Shown: in pieces, positions 17,501 to 23,458 of the stretch
How the letters are laid out: every line of letters starts with the position of its first letter
Numbering within the stretch: position 1 is the first letter of the stretch
Assembly (NCBI GenBank): GCA_050739575.1
Contig: JBOIBN010000023.1
Location: forward strand, 1-35,277
From: JBOIBN01 sp050739575
GTDB lineage: Bacteria > Pseudomonadota > Gammaproteobacteria > JAKDMP01
DNA length: 35,277 nt
Direction: 5' to 3'
The notes under the pieces: generated by a model
The model's database searches: none
The model's input: the letters and a program-made list of their open reading frames with translations, nothing else
Told to the model about the DNA's origin: nothing
Position numbers and translations under genes: made by a program

Positions 17501-17580
17501 CGCAGGCCGAGCAACAGCACAAACAACGAAAGCACGACCGCGAGTACCGGTCGCTTTATGAAGATATCGGTAAACTTCAT
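14542..17580 (-). CDS. RND multidrug efflux permease (HAE1 family)
   Basis: This is the inner-membrane proton-driven pump of a tripartite exporter. At 1012 residues it has the full RND plan: TM1 (about 10-30), a large periplasmic loop, TM2-6 with AMVLAIGLVVDDAIIVVENIQRHM holding the two proton-relay aspartates of TM4, a second periplasmic loop, and TM7-12 with GLISKHGILIV carrying the TM10 lysine. The periplasmic wording (QIREFPQVEQTVISVSTSYPGASAQLIQGFITQPLQQAIASSEGIDYL) is closest to the MexI/VexH-like group as I recall it; the substrate cannot be read from the sequence. The start overlaps the adaptor stop (ATGA). No outer-membrane channel gene is nearby, so a TolC/OprM-like protein must be encoded elsewhere. 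Confidence 0.95.
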   Translation of the reverse strand: MKFTDIFIKRPVLAVVLSLFVLLLGLRSISQIQIREFPQVEQTVISVSTSYPGASAQLIQGFITQPLQQAIASSEGIDYLTSSSNQGSSTITANIILNYDPTKALTDVTAAVNQVRNQLPPQSESPVITKSNGGFTALMYLAFYSKDLNGAQIADYLSRVVVPKLQTVQGVAQASILGSAFAMRIWLDPDKLAAHNITPQQVATAIQNNNFIAAVGTTKAPYIAINVNAQTDLHTAEEFNQMVVAQDGTSLIRISDLGHVDLGAEDYDEQFFFGGKQAVAIAIQPTPTANPLTVADGIKQIFPTIQKELPPGIDAKIAYDGSLFIHSSIDEVIKTLAEAGLIVVVVIFLFLGVLRSVIIPIITMPLSLIGAVFVMLLLGYSLNLLTLLAMVLAIGLVVDDAIIVVENIQRHMEEGMSAFKAALVGTREIGSAIIAMTITLAAVYAPIGFQSGLTGSLFREFAFTLAITVLISGFLALTLSPMMCSRLLRPPQDAGRLAMFLEKNFDRVKNRYHKMLHGSLNYRPVTLIVALTVLCSLFFLYSWSPKELAPAEDQGFVIAFGQAPPTATLDFQELYAEQIQQQLEAIPQRENDFVITGMGGTSTLGGLILKPWGDRDKSASQIKNELSYTTSKIAGLQMYVTLPPSLPISGGGTPVQFVLSTTADYTQLNQVAEEIVLKAQQSGLFFYVDQNLKFDQPEMDISVDRGKAQSMGLSMADIGNAMGTLLGGGYVNWFSANGRAYKVIPQVIRKYRYTEQDLTRYYVKAEDGTMVPLSSVVTITQNTTPESLTQFNQLNSTTISGALRPGVSLGSALSYLQQQADQVLPQGYFVNYEGESRTYIQEGNALILTFFFALIVIYLILAALFESFRDPFIILVSVPMAICGALVFIYYGAATVNIYTQVGLVTLIGLISKHGILIVRFANEIQRDEGLSKREAVEKAAAIRLRPILMTTAAMVVGVVPLLIASGAGAAARFSIGLVVATGMAIGTLFTLFVVPMVYTFIAAKHKPLREE

Positions 17581-18761
17581 GGCGTGAGTTTCCCGTGCAT
17601 GCCTAGGTTGATCTCGTTGTTGATGAGTACCTGCGAGCCGTTGTGCAGCTTGATCTGGCCGGCGGTCACAACCTGATCTCCGAGTTTGATTCCAGTGACT
17701 GCGACAAGCTTTCCGCGTTGTTCGCCAGCGTTTACGAATACCTGCTTGGCGGTATAAACCGTCTGACCGCCTGCCCCCGTGCCTGCACTGGATTTATTGC
17801 CTGTGCTCGCACCGGCCTGCGGGGGCTTGTTGGCGTTTGTCGCTTGACCGACTGGCTCGAGTACGTAAACACTATCGCCGTAAAGACTGTAGTTGATTGC
17901 CGTCGCCGGGATCACGATCTTCTTTTCGGACTGGTCAGCCAGTACCTTGAGGTTCGCGAACATGCCAGGGCGCAGCAGTTTATCCGGATTGGGCGAGGTC
18001 GCCTGGACTTGCACGGTGCGCGATTGATCGTTCACGGCAGGGTCGATGGCTGTGATTTTGGCCGCAAAATCGCGGTTGGGGTAGGCGTCCACGTCGATGG
18101 CGACGTTCTGGTTGAGGTGGAGTTTCGGTACATCAGCCTGTGGCAGCGTAAAGGTGACGTAGAGCGGCGTGAGCTGCTCCAGGTTGACGATGGCCGTGCC
18201 GGCCGCGATGTATTGCCCGAGGTTCACCTCACGGATTCCGACCTGACCTGCGAAAGGCGCTGTGATGGTCTTTTTGTCGATCACCGCCTGCTCTCCGGCG
18301 ACCTGGGCTTGAGCGCTTTGATAGTTGGCCAGGGCGGTATCGAGGTCTTGTTTGGAGTTCAGGTTTTTCTTGCGCAGAGCTTCGGCGCGCTGATACATGC
18401 CCTTGTTGAGGATCGCCTGTGCCTGATATTGTTCGAGCAGCGCCTGTTCCTGACTGGTGTCCAGCTTTACAAGCAGTTGCCCCTGTTTGACCTCGTCTCC
18501 CGAGTGAAAGGCGATTTTGAGGACTTTACCGTCGATGGCGTTGGATACATCCACCCCGTTCACCGCGGACAGCGTACCGATGGCCTGGGTGTAGGGTCGC
18601 CACTCGACCTGCTTGGCGGATGCGGCGGATACCGTAGCGGGCGGCGGGCGGTAATTCGCGAGCGCCTTGGTGATCATGGCATCCTTGAAGAAATGGAAGC
18701 CAAACGAGCCTCCGAAAATAATTATCAGCCCAACGATGGCTATAGCGAGGCGCTTCTTCAT
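17577..18761 (-). CDS. RND periplasmic adaptor (membrane fusion protein)
   Basis: Links the permease to an outer-membrane channel. From the ATG at 18761 it has 394 residues: a signal anchor (KKRLAIAIVGLIIIFGGSFGF, about 2-22), the first lipoyl half (VDVSNAIDGKVLKIAFHSGDEVKQGQLLVKLD), an alpha-helical hairpin (about 100-160), the second lipoyl half (KTITAPFAGQVGIREVNLGQYI), and beta-barrel and membrane-proximal domains. An unusual Gly/Ser/Thr-rich insert (about residues 320-340, around QAGASTGNKSSAGTGAGG) interrupts the distal part. GGAG lies eight bases before this ATG, so it is preferred over the TTG-type upstream start at 18779. It is first in the operon with the permease. The leader from the predicted promoter is about 170 bases long. 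Confidence 0.95.
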   Translation of the reverse strand: MKKRLAIAIVGLIIIFGGSFGFHFFKDAMITKALANYRPPPATVSAASAKQVEWRPYTQAIGTLSAVNGVDVSNAIDGKVLKIAFHSGDEVKQGQLLVKLDTSQEQALLEQYQAQAILNKGMYQRAEALRKKNLNSKQDLDTALANYQSAQAQVAGEQAVIDKKTITAPFAGQVGIREVNLGQYIAAGTAIVNLEQLTPLYVTFTLPQADVPKLHLNQNVAIDVDAYPNRDFAAKITAIDPAVNDQSRTVQVQATSPNPDKLLRPGMFANLKVLADQSEKKIVIPATAINYSLYGDSVYVLEPVGQATNANKPPQAGASTGNKSSAGTGAGGQTVYTAKQVFVNAGEQRGKLVAVTGIKLGDQVVTAGQIKLHNGSQVLINNEINLGMHGKLTP

Positions 18762-18938
18762 GCCGAGTCTCCACTGCAAGAAGGGTGGAAAAATGTCTTA
18801 CCGCCTGGGGGGTTTCATGAGGCGGCGAAAAGGGTCGTGATTCAGTTCCGATTCAATTCCCGATAAAAGGCGGTCGTCCCGGTCGGGACATGAGCTTTGG
18901 CTCCGGCGCTTCGCGCCGAGTCATGGAAAAATAGGCGA

Positions 18939-18967
18939 AGTATAGCTTGGGCTGATCCATTTGAGAA
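18939..18967 (-). promoter_or_regulatory. Likely promoter of the RND pump operon
   Basis: On the minus strand, TTCTCA (18962-18967) and TATACT (18939-18944) are separated by exactly 17 bases. The -10 matches consensus at five of six positions and the -35 at four of six. The leader down to the adaptor ATG at 18761 contains a strong GC hairpin near 18903-18920 (CGGCGC/GCGCCG arms) and a small one at about 18874-18887 (GTCCCG/CGGGAC). No coding frame is visible in the leader. Confidence 0.5.
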
Positions 18968-18982
18968 AAGCGCCCGATACGC

Positions 18983-19002
18983 TGTTATAGCGAACTATAA
19001 CA
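18983..19002. promoter_or_regulatory. Perfect 8-bp dyad upstream of the RND promoter
   Basis: TGTTATAG (18983-18990) and CTATAACA (18995-19002) are exact inverted repeats around CGAA. The dyad sits 15 bases upstream of the -35 element of the pump promoter and 38 bases beyond the stop of the bcp gene. An A-rich run follows on the plus strand, but neither strand has a T-run after the hairpin, so it is a poor terminator. It looks more like a regulator site of the TetR or MarR kind, common at RND pump promoters. No such regulator gene is adjacent. Confidence 0.5.
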
Positions 19003-19039
19003 CAATAAAAAAACGAAATGAATCCGACGTAACTGGGAC

Positions 19040-19492
19040 CTAGGCGGGATTCGCCTCGGCGGCTCGAGCGGTGAATTCCCGATGCCGGCCGATGCGCAGA
19101 TCGGCGCGGACCGCCTTGCGTATGATGCCGTCGCCCCCGATCAGGTAGCTGGTGCGCCGCACCAGCCCGAACGGACCCGCGCACTCGTAGGCGCGGATGG
19201 CTTCACGTTCCGGATCGGCAAGCAGACGGAAGGGCAGGCGGTGCTTTTCGCCAAAGCGCCGGTGGCTCACAACATCCTGTGGGCTGACGCCGAGTACGCG
19301 GACGCCGCCGGCGTCGAGAGAGGGGTGCAGGTCACGGATCGCACAGGCCTCGCGCGTGCAGCCGGGCGTAAAGTCGGCCGGATAAAAATACAGTAGCACC
19401 GGCCCCGAGGCCAGTATTTCGGCGAGATGAACCGGCAGACCGTTTTCGTCTGAGAGCGTGAAATCGGGCGCGCGCGTACCGGGTTCAAGCAT
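19040..19492 (-). CDS. bcp: Peroxiredoxin, Bcp/PrxQ type
   Basis: This thiol peroxidase reduces hydrogen and organic peroxides using thioredoxin. The 150-residue product has the family opening PGTRAPDFTLSDENG, and the active site YFYPADFTPGCTREACAIRD with peroxidatic C45 and resolving C50, the same spacing as in E. coli Bcp. The stretch GVSPQDVVSHRRFGEKHRLPFRLLADPE is also typical. The ATG at 19492 lies eight bases inside the end of the upstream acetyltransferase gene, so the two form an operon. The longer frame to 19738 is antisense noise from that gene. Together with rubrerythrin this is the second peroxide-scavenging gene in the window. Confidence 0.92.
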   Translation of the reverse strand: MLEPGTRAPDFTLSDENGLPVHLAEILASGPVLLYFYPADFTPGCTREACAIRDLHPSLDAGGVRVLGVSPQDVVSHRRFGEKHRLPFRLLADPEREAIRAYECAGPFGLVRRTSYLIGGDGIIRKAVRADLRIGRHREFTARAAEANPA

Positions 19493-19958
19493 CTGGTTCG
19501 AGGCTTTTTTCCAGCATGCGGTAGTGGGCCTGTTCGAATCCGTTTCCCAGATAGGTGCCCTCGGCTGCGGTATTGTCCCGATCCACATATAGGCGGATGA
19601 AGGAAACGCCTTCGCGCCGGGCCTCGGCTTCCGTATGCTGCAACAGCGCCGTGAAAACGCCGGCTCGGCGTGCATCGGCACGCACGTACACGCTCTGCAG
19701 CCACCAAATCCAGCCGTTGCGCCAGTCGCTCCACTCACGGGTGATCATCACCTGTCCGGCCGCGCCCGCCGCGTCTTCGGCCAGATAATAGCGGCCGCGT
19801 GTGGCGTCCCCGAGCACCATTTCGACGCCGGTTCGCACCTGCACCCGTTCGAGCGCGAGGTTCTCGCTCTCGGCCGCGCAGGCGATGTTGAATGCGGTCA
19901 CCGTCGCCGCATCCTCAGGCCTCGCGCAGCGGATCGTTAAACTCTGATTTTCGTTCAT
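19485..19958 (-). CDS. GNAT family N-acetyltransferase
   Basis: The 157-residue product has the GNAT fold signatures: an N-terminal TIRCARPEDAATV strand-helix, a central beta-hairpin (GRYYLAEDAAGAAGQVMI), motif A with WLQSVYVRADARRAGVFTALLQHTEAEARREG (about 88-120), and a C-terminal RLYVDRDNTAAEGTYLGNGFEQAHYRMLEK where the Tyr and Asn of motif B sit. The coenzyme A loop has RRAGV rather than the usual RGxGxG/A, so cofactor binding may differ slightly. The substrate is unknown. It overlaps bcp by eight bases. Confidence 0.85.
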   Translation of the reverse strand: MNENQSLTIRCARPEDAATVTAFNIACAAESENLALERVQVRTGVEMVLGDATRGRYYLAEDAAGAAGQVMITREWSDWRNGWIWWLQSVYVRADARRAGVFTALLQHTEAEARREGVSFIRLYVDRDNTAAEGTYLGNGFEQAHYRMLEKSLEPDA

Positions 19959-20009
19959 GTATTCAGTTTAGTGCACAGAAGGTGCTGATGGCAGGCGTGC
20001 TGCTTACGA

Positions 20010-20018
20010 TGCTAAAAT
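20010..20018 (+). promoter_or_regulatory. Extended -10 promoter ahead of the tRNA genes
   Basis: TGC followed by TAAAAT (20013-20018) forms an extended -10 element, which can work without a good -35; none is visible at the right distance. The predicted start, near 20025, lies about 23 bases before the first tRNA. Both tRNAs are probably transcribed from here. Confidence 0.45.
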
Positions 20019-20047
20019 TTGCAACGAACGGCCGAGGGGCTGGATAT

Positions 20048-20123
<76 letters not shown>

Positions 20124-20171
20124 TATCTGCTGCTCTCGCCGCCGCCTGCACCTGAACTTTTATCCCTTGGT

Positions 20172-20244
<73 letters not shown>

Positions 20245-20247
20245 TTT

Positions 20248-20272
20248 CCCGAAAGCCTTTCTGGCTTTCGGG
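20248..20272 (+). terminator. Stem-loop after the tRNA genes
   Basis: CCCGAAAGCC (20248-20257) and GGCTTTCGGG (20263-20272) are an exact 10-bp inverted repeat with a TTTCT loop, three bases after the tRNA-Arg. The bases that follow (CCTGCACT) lack a T-run, so it may be a processing or stability stem rather than a full intrinsic terminator. Confidence 0.6.
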
Positions 20273-20379
20273 CCTGCACTTGATCGAGCTGTCTGCCGGC
20301 GCGGGGGGCACACCGCCGGCTTTAAGGCATAGCCGGGCCGGCTGGGGTTACACTGAAGGTTGGGCGGACGAACGGGGTT

Positions 20380-20721
20380 ATGCGATCCATGAAGGCTGGC
20401 AGAACGCTGCTGTTCGGATCGGGGATGACGCTGCTTGCCACGGTGGGCTGGGCGGGGAGCGCCGGAGTGTCGGCGGCGGCGCCCGGCACCTCAGGCATGC
20501 CCGCGGCGCCCGGTTGCGCGCCTCCGTCGGCTACCTACAGGGTCTATCATCCGGCCCGGGTAAGCACGGTGCAGCCTGTGGTTTCGCCGCCGCTCACCAG
20601 CCTGCCCCCGGCGCCGGCATCCCCGGCGACAACCGCGAAGCGGGTAATCCCGTTGGGGCGCATAAAGCCTTGGAGCGAACGCTGCCCACCTCCACCTCCA
20701 CCGCCGACGACGGATAATTAA
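20380..20721 (+). CDS. Small exported proline-rich protein, unknown function
   Basis: The frame encodes 113 residues starting at ATG 20380; a second ATG at 20389 is equally possible. The N-terminus looks like a Sec signal peptide: basic start (MRSMKAGR), hydrophobic core (TLLFGSGMTLLATVGWA) and an AxA-type site around residues 26-34 (GSAGVSAAA). No lipobox cysteine is present. The mature part is short and rich in Pro, Ala and Ser, with two cysteines (about C46 and C101) and a C-terminal run of seven prolines. I do not recognise a family. GGGG just before the first ATG is a weak ribosome site. The signal-peptide pattern argues for a real gene, but the low complexity leaves doubt. Confidence 0.5.
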   Translation: MRSMKAGRTLLFGSGMTLLATVGWAGSAGVSAAAPGTSGMPAAPGCAPPSATYRVYHPARVSTVQPVVSPPLTSLPPAPASPATTAKRVIPLGRIKPWSERCPPPPPPPTTDN

Positions 20722-21072
20722 CCGCCGATATCGTCCTTGAAGCCCGGCCAGCCGCGGCCTCCCGCATTTATCTTCGGGAGGGAACAACTCGGCCCAGCGC
20801 ACTACGCAGCGGTTGCTCGAAAAGTCTCAGCACCCGCCCGTGTGCGGCCCCCAAGTCGCCGCTTGCGGCGTGACGCGCCAAGCGAAGATTGCACAAGGGC
20901 TGACGGAGTGTCCAGGGGGGTGTCTAGCCTCCTTTTGTACATGGGGTTTAGCGTAAACCCGCGGTGCACGATTCGCATGCGTCACTGAAGGGAATCAGCT
21001 CGGCCTCTTTGCCGCGCACGCGACGATTCCGGCCGAGTGGTTCAAGCTGGACGCGCAGGGGCGTCGCCCGTT
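20722..21072. other. Intergenic stretch ahead of coaD with two dyads
   Basis: I find no convincing gene. An open frame at 20737-20988 has an Arg/Pro-rich product without a fold signature. Two dyads are visible: CGCCGC/GCGGCG at 20857-20870, and GGGTTTA/TAAACCC around GCG at 20944-20960. The second is a perfect 7-bp inverted repeat with a three-base centre, more like a protein-binding site than a terminator. It lies about 110 bases before the coaD start. Confidence 0.4.
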
Positions 21073-21594
21073 ATGATCGCGGGCACTATTGACAGTAGTG
21101 GTAGCCCCTTGCAGGCGCTTTATCCGGGCACTTTCGATCCCATCACCAATGGTCACGAGGATCTCGTGCGCCGGGCGGCCGGGCTGTTCGATCGGGTAAT
21201 CGTCGCGGTCGCTGCGGACACCGTCAAGCGGCCGTTGTTCGATCTCAATCAGCGCGTCGCACTTGCCCGCGAAGTGTTCGCAGACGAATCGCGAGCCGAA
21301 ATCGTAAGCTTTTCCGGTCTCACTATAGAATATGCGCGCCGGCGCGGTGTGAGCGTGATCGTGCGGGGGCTGCGGGCGGTGTCGGATTTCGAATTTGAGT
21401 TTCAACTCGCGACCATGAACCGGCGGCTGGAACCTCGTGTCGAGACCATTTTCCTTACCCCGGGAGAACACGCGACCTTCATTTCTTCCACCCTGGTGCG
21501 GGAAATTGCGCGTCTCGGGGGCGAAGTGGGGGAGTTCGTACATCCGGCCGTGCAGGCGGCGCTCGCGGAAACCTACGGCAAACCACGAGGATGA
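21073..21594 (+). CDS. coaD: Phosphopantetheine adenylyltransferase
   Basis: Catalyses the fourth step of coenzyme A synthesis, ATP plus 4'-phosphopantetheine to dephospho-CoA. It has the nucleotidyltransferase signature ALYPGTFDPITNGHEDLVRRA with the (T/H)xGH element, RGLRAVSDFEFEFQLATMNRRL in the middle, and TFISSTLVREIARLGG near the end. The ATG at 21073 gives 173 residues. A TTG at 21109 would give 161 residues beginning two residues before the conserved ALYPGTF and matching the family length (about 160), so it is a serious alternative start. Neither has a strong ribosome site. Confidence 0.95.
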   Translation: MIAGTIDSSGSPLQALYPGTFDPITNGHEDLVRRAAGLFDRVIVAVAADTVKRPLFDLNQRVALAREVFADESRAEIVSFSGLTIEYARRRGVSVIVRGLRAVSDFEFEFQLATMNRRLEPRVETIFLTPGEHATFISSTLVREIARLGGEVGEFVHPAVQAALAETYGKPRG

Positions 21595-21722
21595 GTGTAT
21601 CGGATAGATTTTCGAGAATGGAAGCGACCCGAGCCGATCTGCGTTGTGCTCAGACGACGAGGCCGTGAGAACTCTGGAGTTTTGCAACAATTTGCTGAGG
21701 CTTTAATGCCGGGAGAAAGGCA

Positions 21723-22409
21723 ATGTCGAGAAAACCGTTGTTGATCATCGCTGCTGCGCTGCTCGCCGGGGTCGGCTCGGCCCGCGCGCAGCAGTATCAG
21801 GGTCCCGAGGGACTGGGTGCTGCTGTCGACATCAATTATTACGATACCGATTTTACGGTCGGAAGCCCGAGCTACGATACACATGTGACGGAGATCGGCT
21901 TCCTGCTGGCCCAGCACTTCACTCCTGACTTTGCGGTAACGTTCGGTGCCGGCTACGCGCGTCTCGGCATGAGTGACAATGCCGCGGCAGCGTCGTTCTC
22001 GCCCACAGGCTATTATGCCCGCGCAGGCGCTCGTTATGATCCGGCGCTCTTTTCCAGCAATTTTGGTTTTTCTTTCCGGATAGCGGCGGATTATCAGCGG
22101 GTGAACGACTCCAACAAAGGCGTGGATTTGGTCGATCACTGGTGGTCGTACGCGGGTGCGGTGGGGCCATGGGTGCGCGTGGGCGACGTCACGTTCGAGG
22201 GCGGTATCGTGTACCGCCACGCCTCGGGCGATCAGGATCTTTCCGGCAAGCTTTCCTCCACCGAAGCGCTCGGCTTTGCACACAGTACTAATGCTTATCT
22301 CGGCCTTACGTATCACCCGAATCCGGACTGGACCGTCGCCCTGAATCTGGAAGGTGGTGGGCGCAAGGCCGCGGGAGTCGTCTTCGGCTACAACTTCTCC
22401 TCGCTTTGA
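21723..22409 (+). CDS. Outer-membrane beta-barrel protein, unknown function
   Basis: The 228-residue product has a clear signal peptide (MSRKPLLIIAAALLAGVGSARA, cleavage after ARA at residue 22). The mature part alternates polar and hydrophobic residues with many Tyr, Phe and Gly. It can be read as about eight strands (for example GAAVDINYYDTDFTV, AVTFGAGYARLGM, TGYYARAGARYD, FSFRIAADYQRV, TFEGGIVYRHASG, STNAYLGLTYHPN, WTVALNLEGGG, AAGVVFGYNFSSL), as in small OmpA/OmpW-like barrels. I cannot assign a named family. A purine-rich GAGAAAGG precedes the ATG. Its stop codon overlaps the TTG start of ttcA, an odd pairing of an envelope gene with a tRNA-modification gene. Confidence 0.75.
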   Translation: MSRKPLLIIAAALLAGVGSARAQQYQGPEGLGAAVDINYYDTDFTVGSPSYDTHVTEIGFLLAQHFTPDFAVTFGAGYARLGMSDNAAAASFSPTGYYARAGARYDPALFSSNFGFSFRIAADYQRVNDSNKGVDLVDHWWSYAGAVGPWVRVGDVTFEGGIVYRHASGDQDLSGKLSSTEALGFAHSTNAYLGLTYHPNPDWTVALNLEGGGRKAAGVVFGYNFSSL

Positions 22410-23221
22410 GTCCGGATTCCGTCGCCGGCCGCCGCCTCGCGCGAAGTCTGCTCCGGGAGACCGGACGTGCAATCGAGGGTTACGGGCTCATCGTCGATGG
22501 CGACCGGGTCATGGTCTGCCTCTCGGGCGGCAAGGATTCCTATGTTCTGCTGGACGTCCTGCTCGAACTGCAAGCCCGGGCGCCGATCTCCTTTTCGCTC
22601 ACGGCGGTCAACCTCGATCAAAAACAGCCGGATTTCCCCGCGCACGTGCTGCCGGAGTATCTCGCCGCCCGCGGCGTGGAGTATCGCATTCTCGAACAGG
22701 ACACCTATGCCGTGGTGCGCGAGAAGGTTCCGGAAGGCAAAACGATGTGTGGGCTGTGTTCACGTCTGCGCCGCGGCGTACTTTACAGTTTTGCCTCCGA
22801 AGAAGGTTATACCAAGATCGCGCTCGGGCATCACCTGGATGATGCACTCGAAACGCTGTTTCTCAACCTCTTTTACGGCGGGCGCATCAAGACCATGCCG
22901 CCAAAACTACTCGCCGACGATCACGAAAACATCGTAATTCGTCCGCTTTATCATTGCCGCGAACGCGACATCGCGAAATACGCCGAGATGCGCGGCTTCC
23001 CGATCATTCCCTGTCGTCTGTGCGGTTCGCAGGACAATCTGAAACGGGCGGCAATCAAGGCCATGCTTGCGGAGTGGGAAAAGCGGGAACCGGCACGGAT
23101 GGCCTCGCTCGCTACTGCGCTCGCCCACGTTGAGCCATCGCAGCTGGCCGATGCGAGTCTCTTCGACTTCCGTGCCCTAGACGCGCTTCTCGCGCCCGAA
23201 CGTACCCGCCGCCGCGCCTGA
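22406..23221 (+). CDS. ttcA: tRNA 2-thiocytidine synthetase TtcA
   Basis: Thiolates cytidine 32 in certain tRNAs, using ATP and a [4Fe-4S] cluster. The product of 271 residues (shorter than E. coli, 311) has the PP-loop CLSGGKDSYVLLD (38-50), the first cysteine pair C115-G-L-C118, GHHLDDALETLFLNLFYGGR, and the second pair C203-R-L-C206 in IIPCRLCGSQDN. The only sensible start is a TTG at 22406 that overlaps the stop of the outer-membrane protein (TTGA), implying coupled translation. A structured repeat element begins about 77 bases after the stop. Confidence 0.93.
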   Translation: MSPDSVAGRRLARSLLRETGRAIEGYGLIVDGDRVMVCLSGGKDSYVLLDVLLELQARAPISFSLTAVNLDQKQPDFPAHVLPEYLAARGVEYRILEQDTYAVVREKVPEGKTMCGLCSRLRRGVLYSFASEEGYTKIALGHHLDDALETLFLNLFYGGRIKTMPPKLLADDHENIVIRPLYHCRERDIAKYAEMRGFPIIPCRLCGSQDNLKRAAIKAMLAEWEKREPARMASLATALAHVEPSQLADASLFDFRALDALLAPERTRRRA

Positions 23222-23297
23222 ACCTGAAAGGGGGATTACCTAAACATTTCTGTGCTTTGCTGAATTTTGTGGCCGCGAGCAGCGTTTCATCATCAAA

Positions 23298-23396
23298 GGA
23301 ACCTCTGATTAATTCAGAGCTTCAGTGTGAGGCAAGTTCGGACAGGTGCCGGACTTGCCGTCTATGATCAATTCAAGGACGAATTGATCAGAATTT
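23298..23396. repeat. Structured repeat element, copy 2 (three hairpins)
   Basis: This is a relative of the element at 11711-11861, again between converging genes (ttcA and a minus-strand regulator). It keeps hairpin a (GAACCTCTGA/TCAGAGCTTC, 23299-23323, one mismatch), hairpin d (GGCAAGTTCGG/CCGGACTTGCC, 23331-23359, loop ACAGGTG), and hairpin e (TGATCAATTC/GAATTGATCA, 23365-23390, perfect, loop AAGGAC). It lacks hairpins b and c. In hairpin d, two bases that differ from copy 1 are matched by compensating changes in the other arm. The outer ends again resemble terminal inverted repeats. Confidence 0.8.
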
Positions 23397-23458
23397 TCCT
23401 GATTTTATCTTTCATGTCCGTGAACGCGTAATGACGTCCTTGCAGTTTGACGCTATGT

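Noticed and set aside
18983..19002. Intrinsic terminator of the acetyltransferase-bcp operon
   Set aside because: Read on the minus strand the T-run comes before the hairpin, not after it.
20737..20988. An 83-codon open frame before coaD
   Set aside because: No ribosome site, Arg/Pro-rich product, no recognisable pattern.
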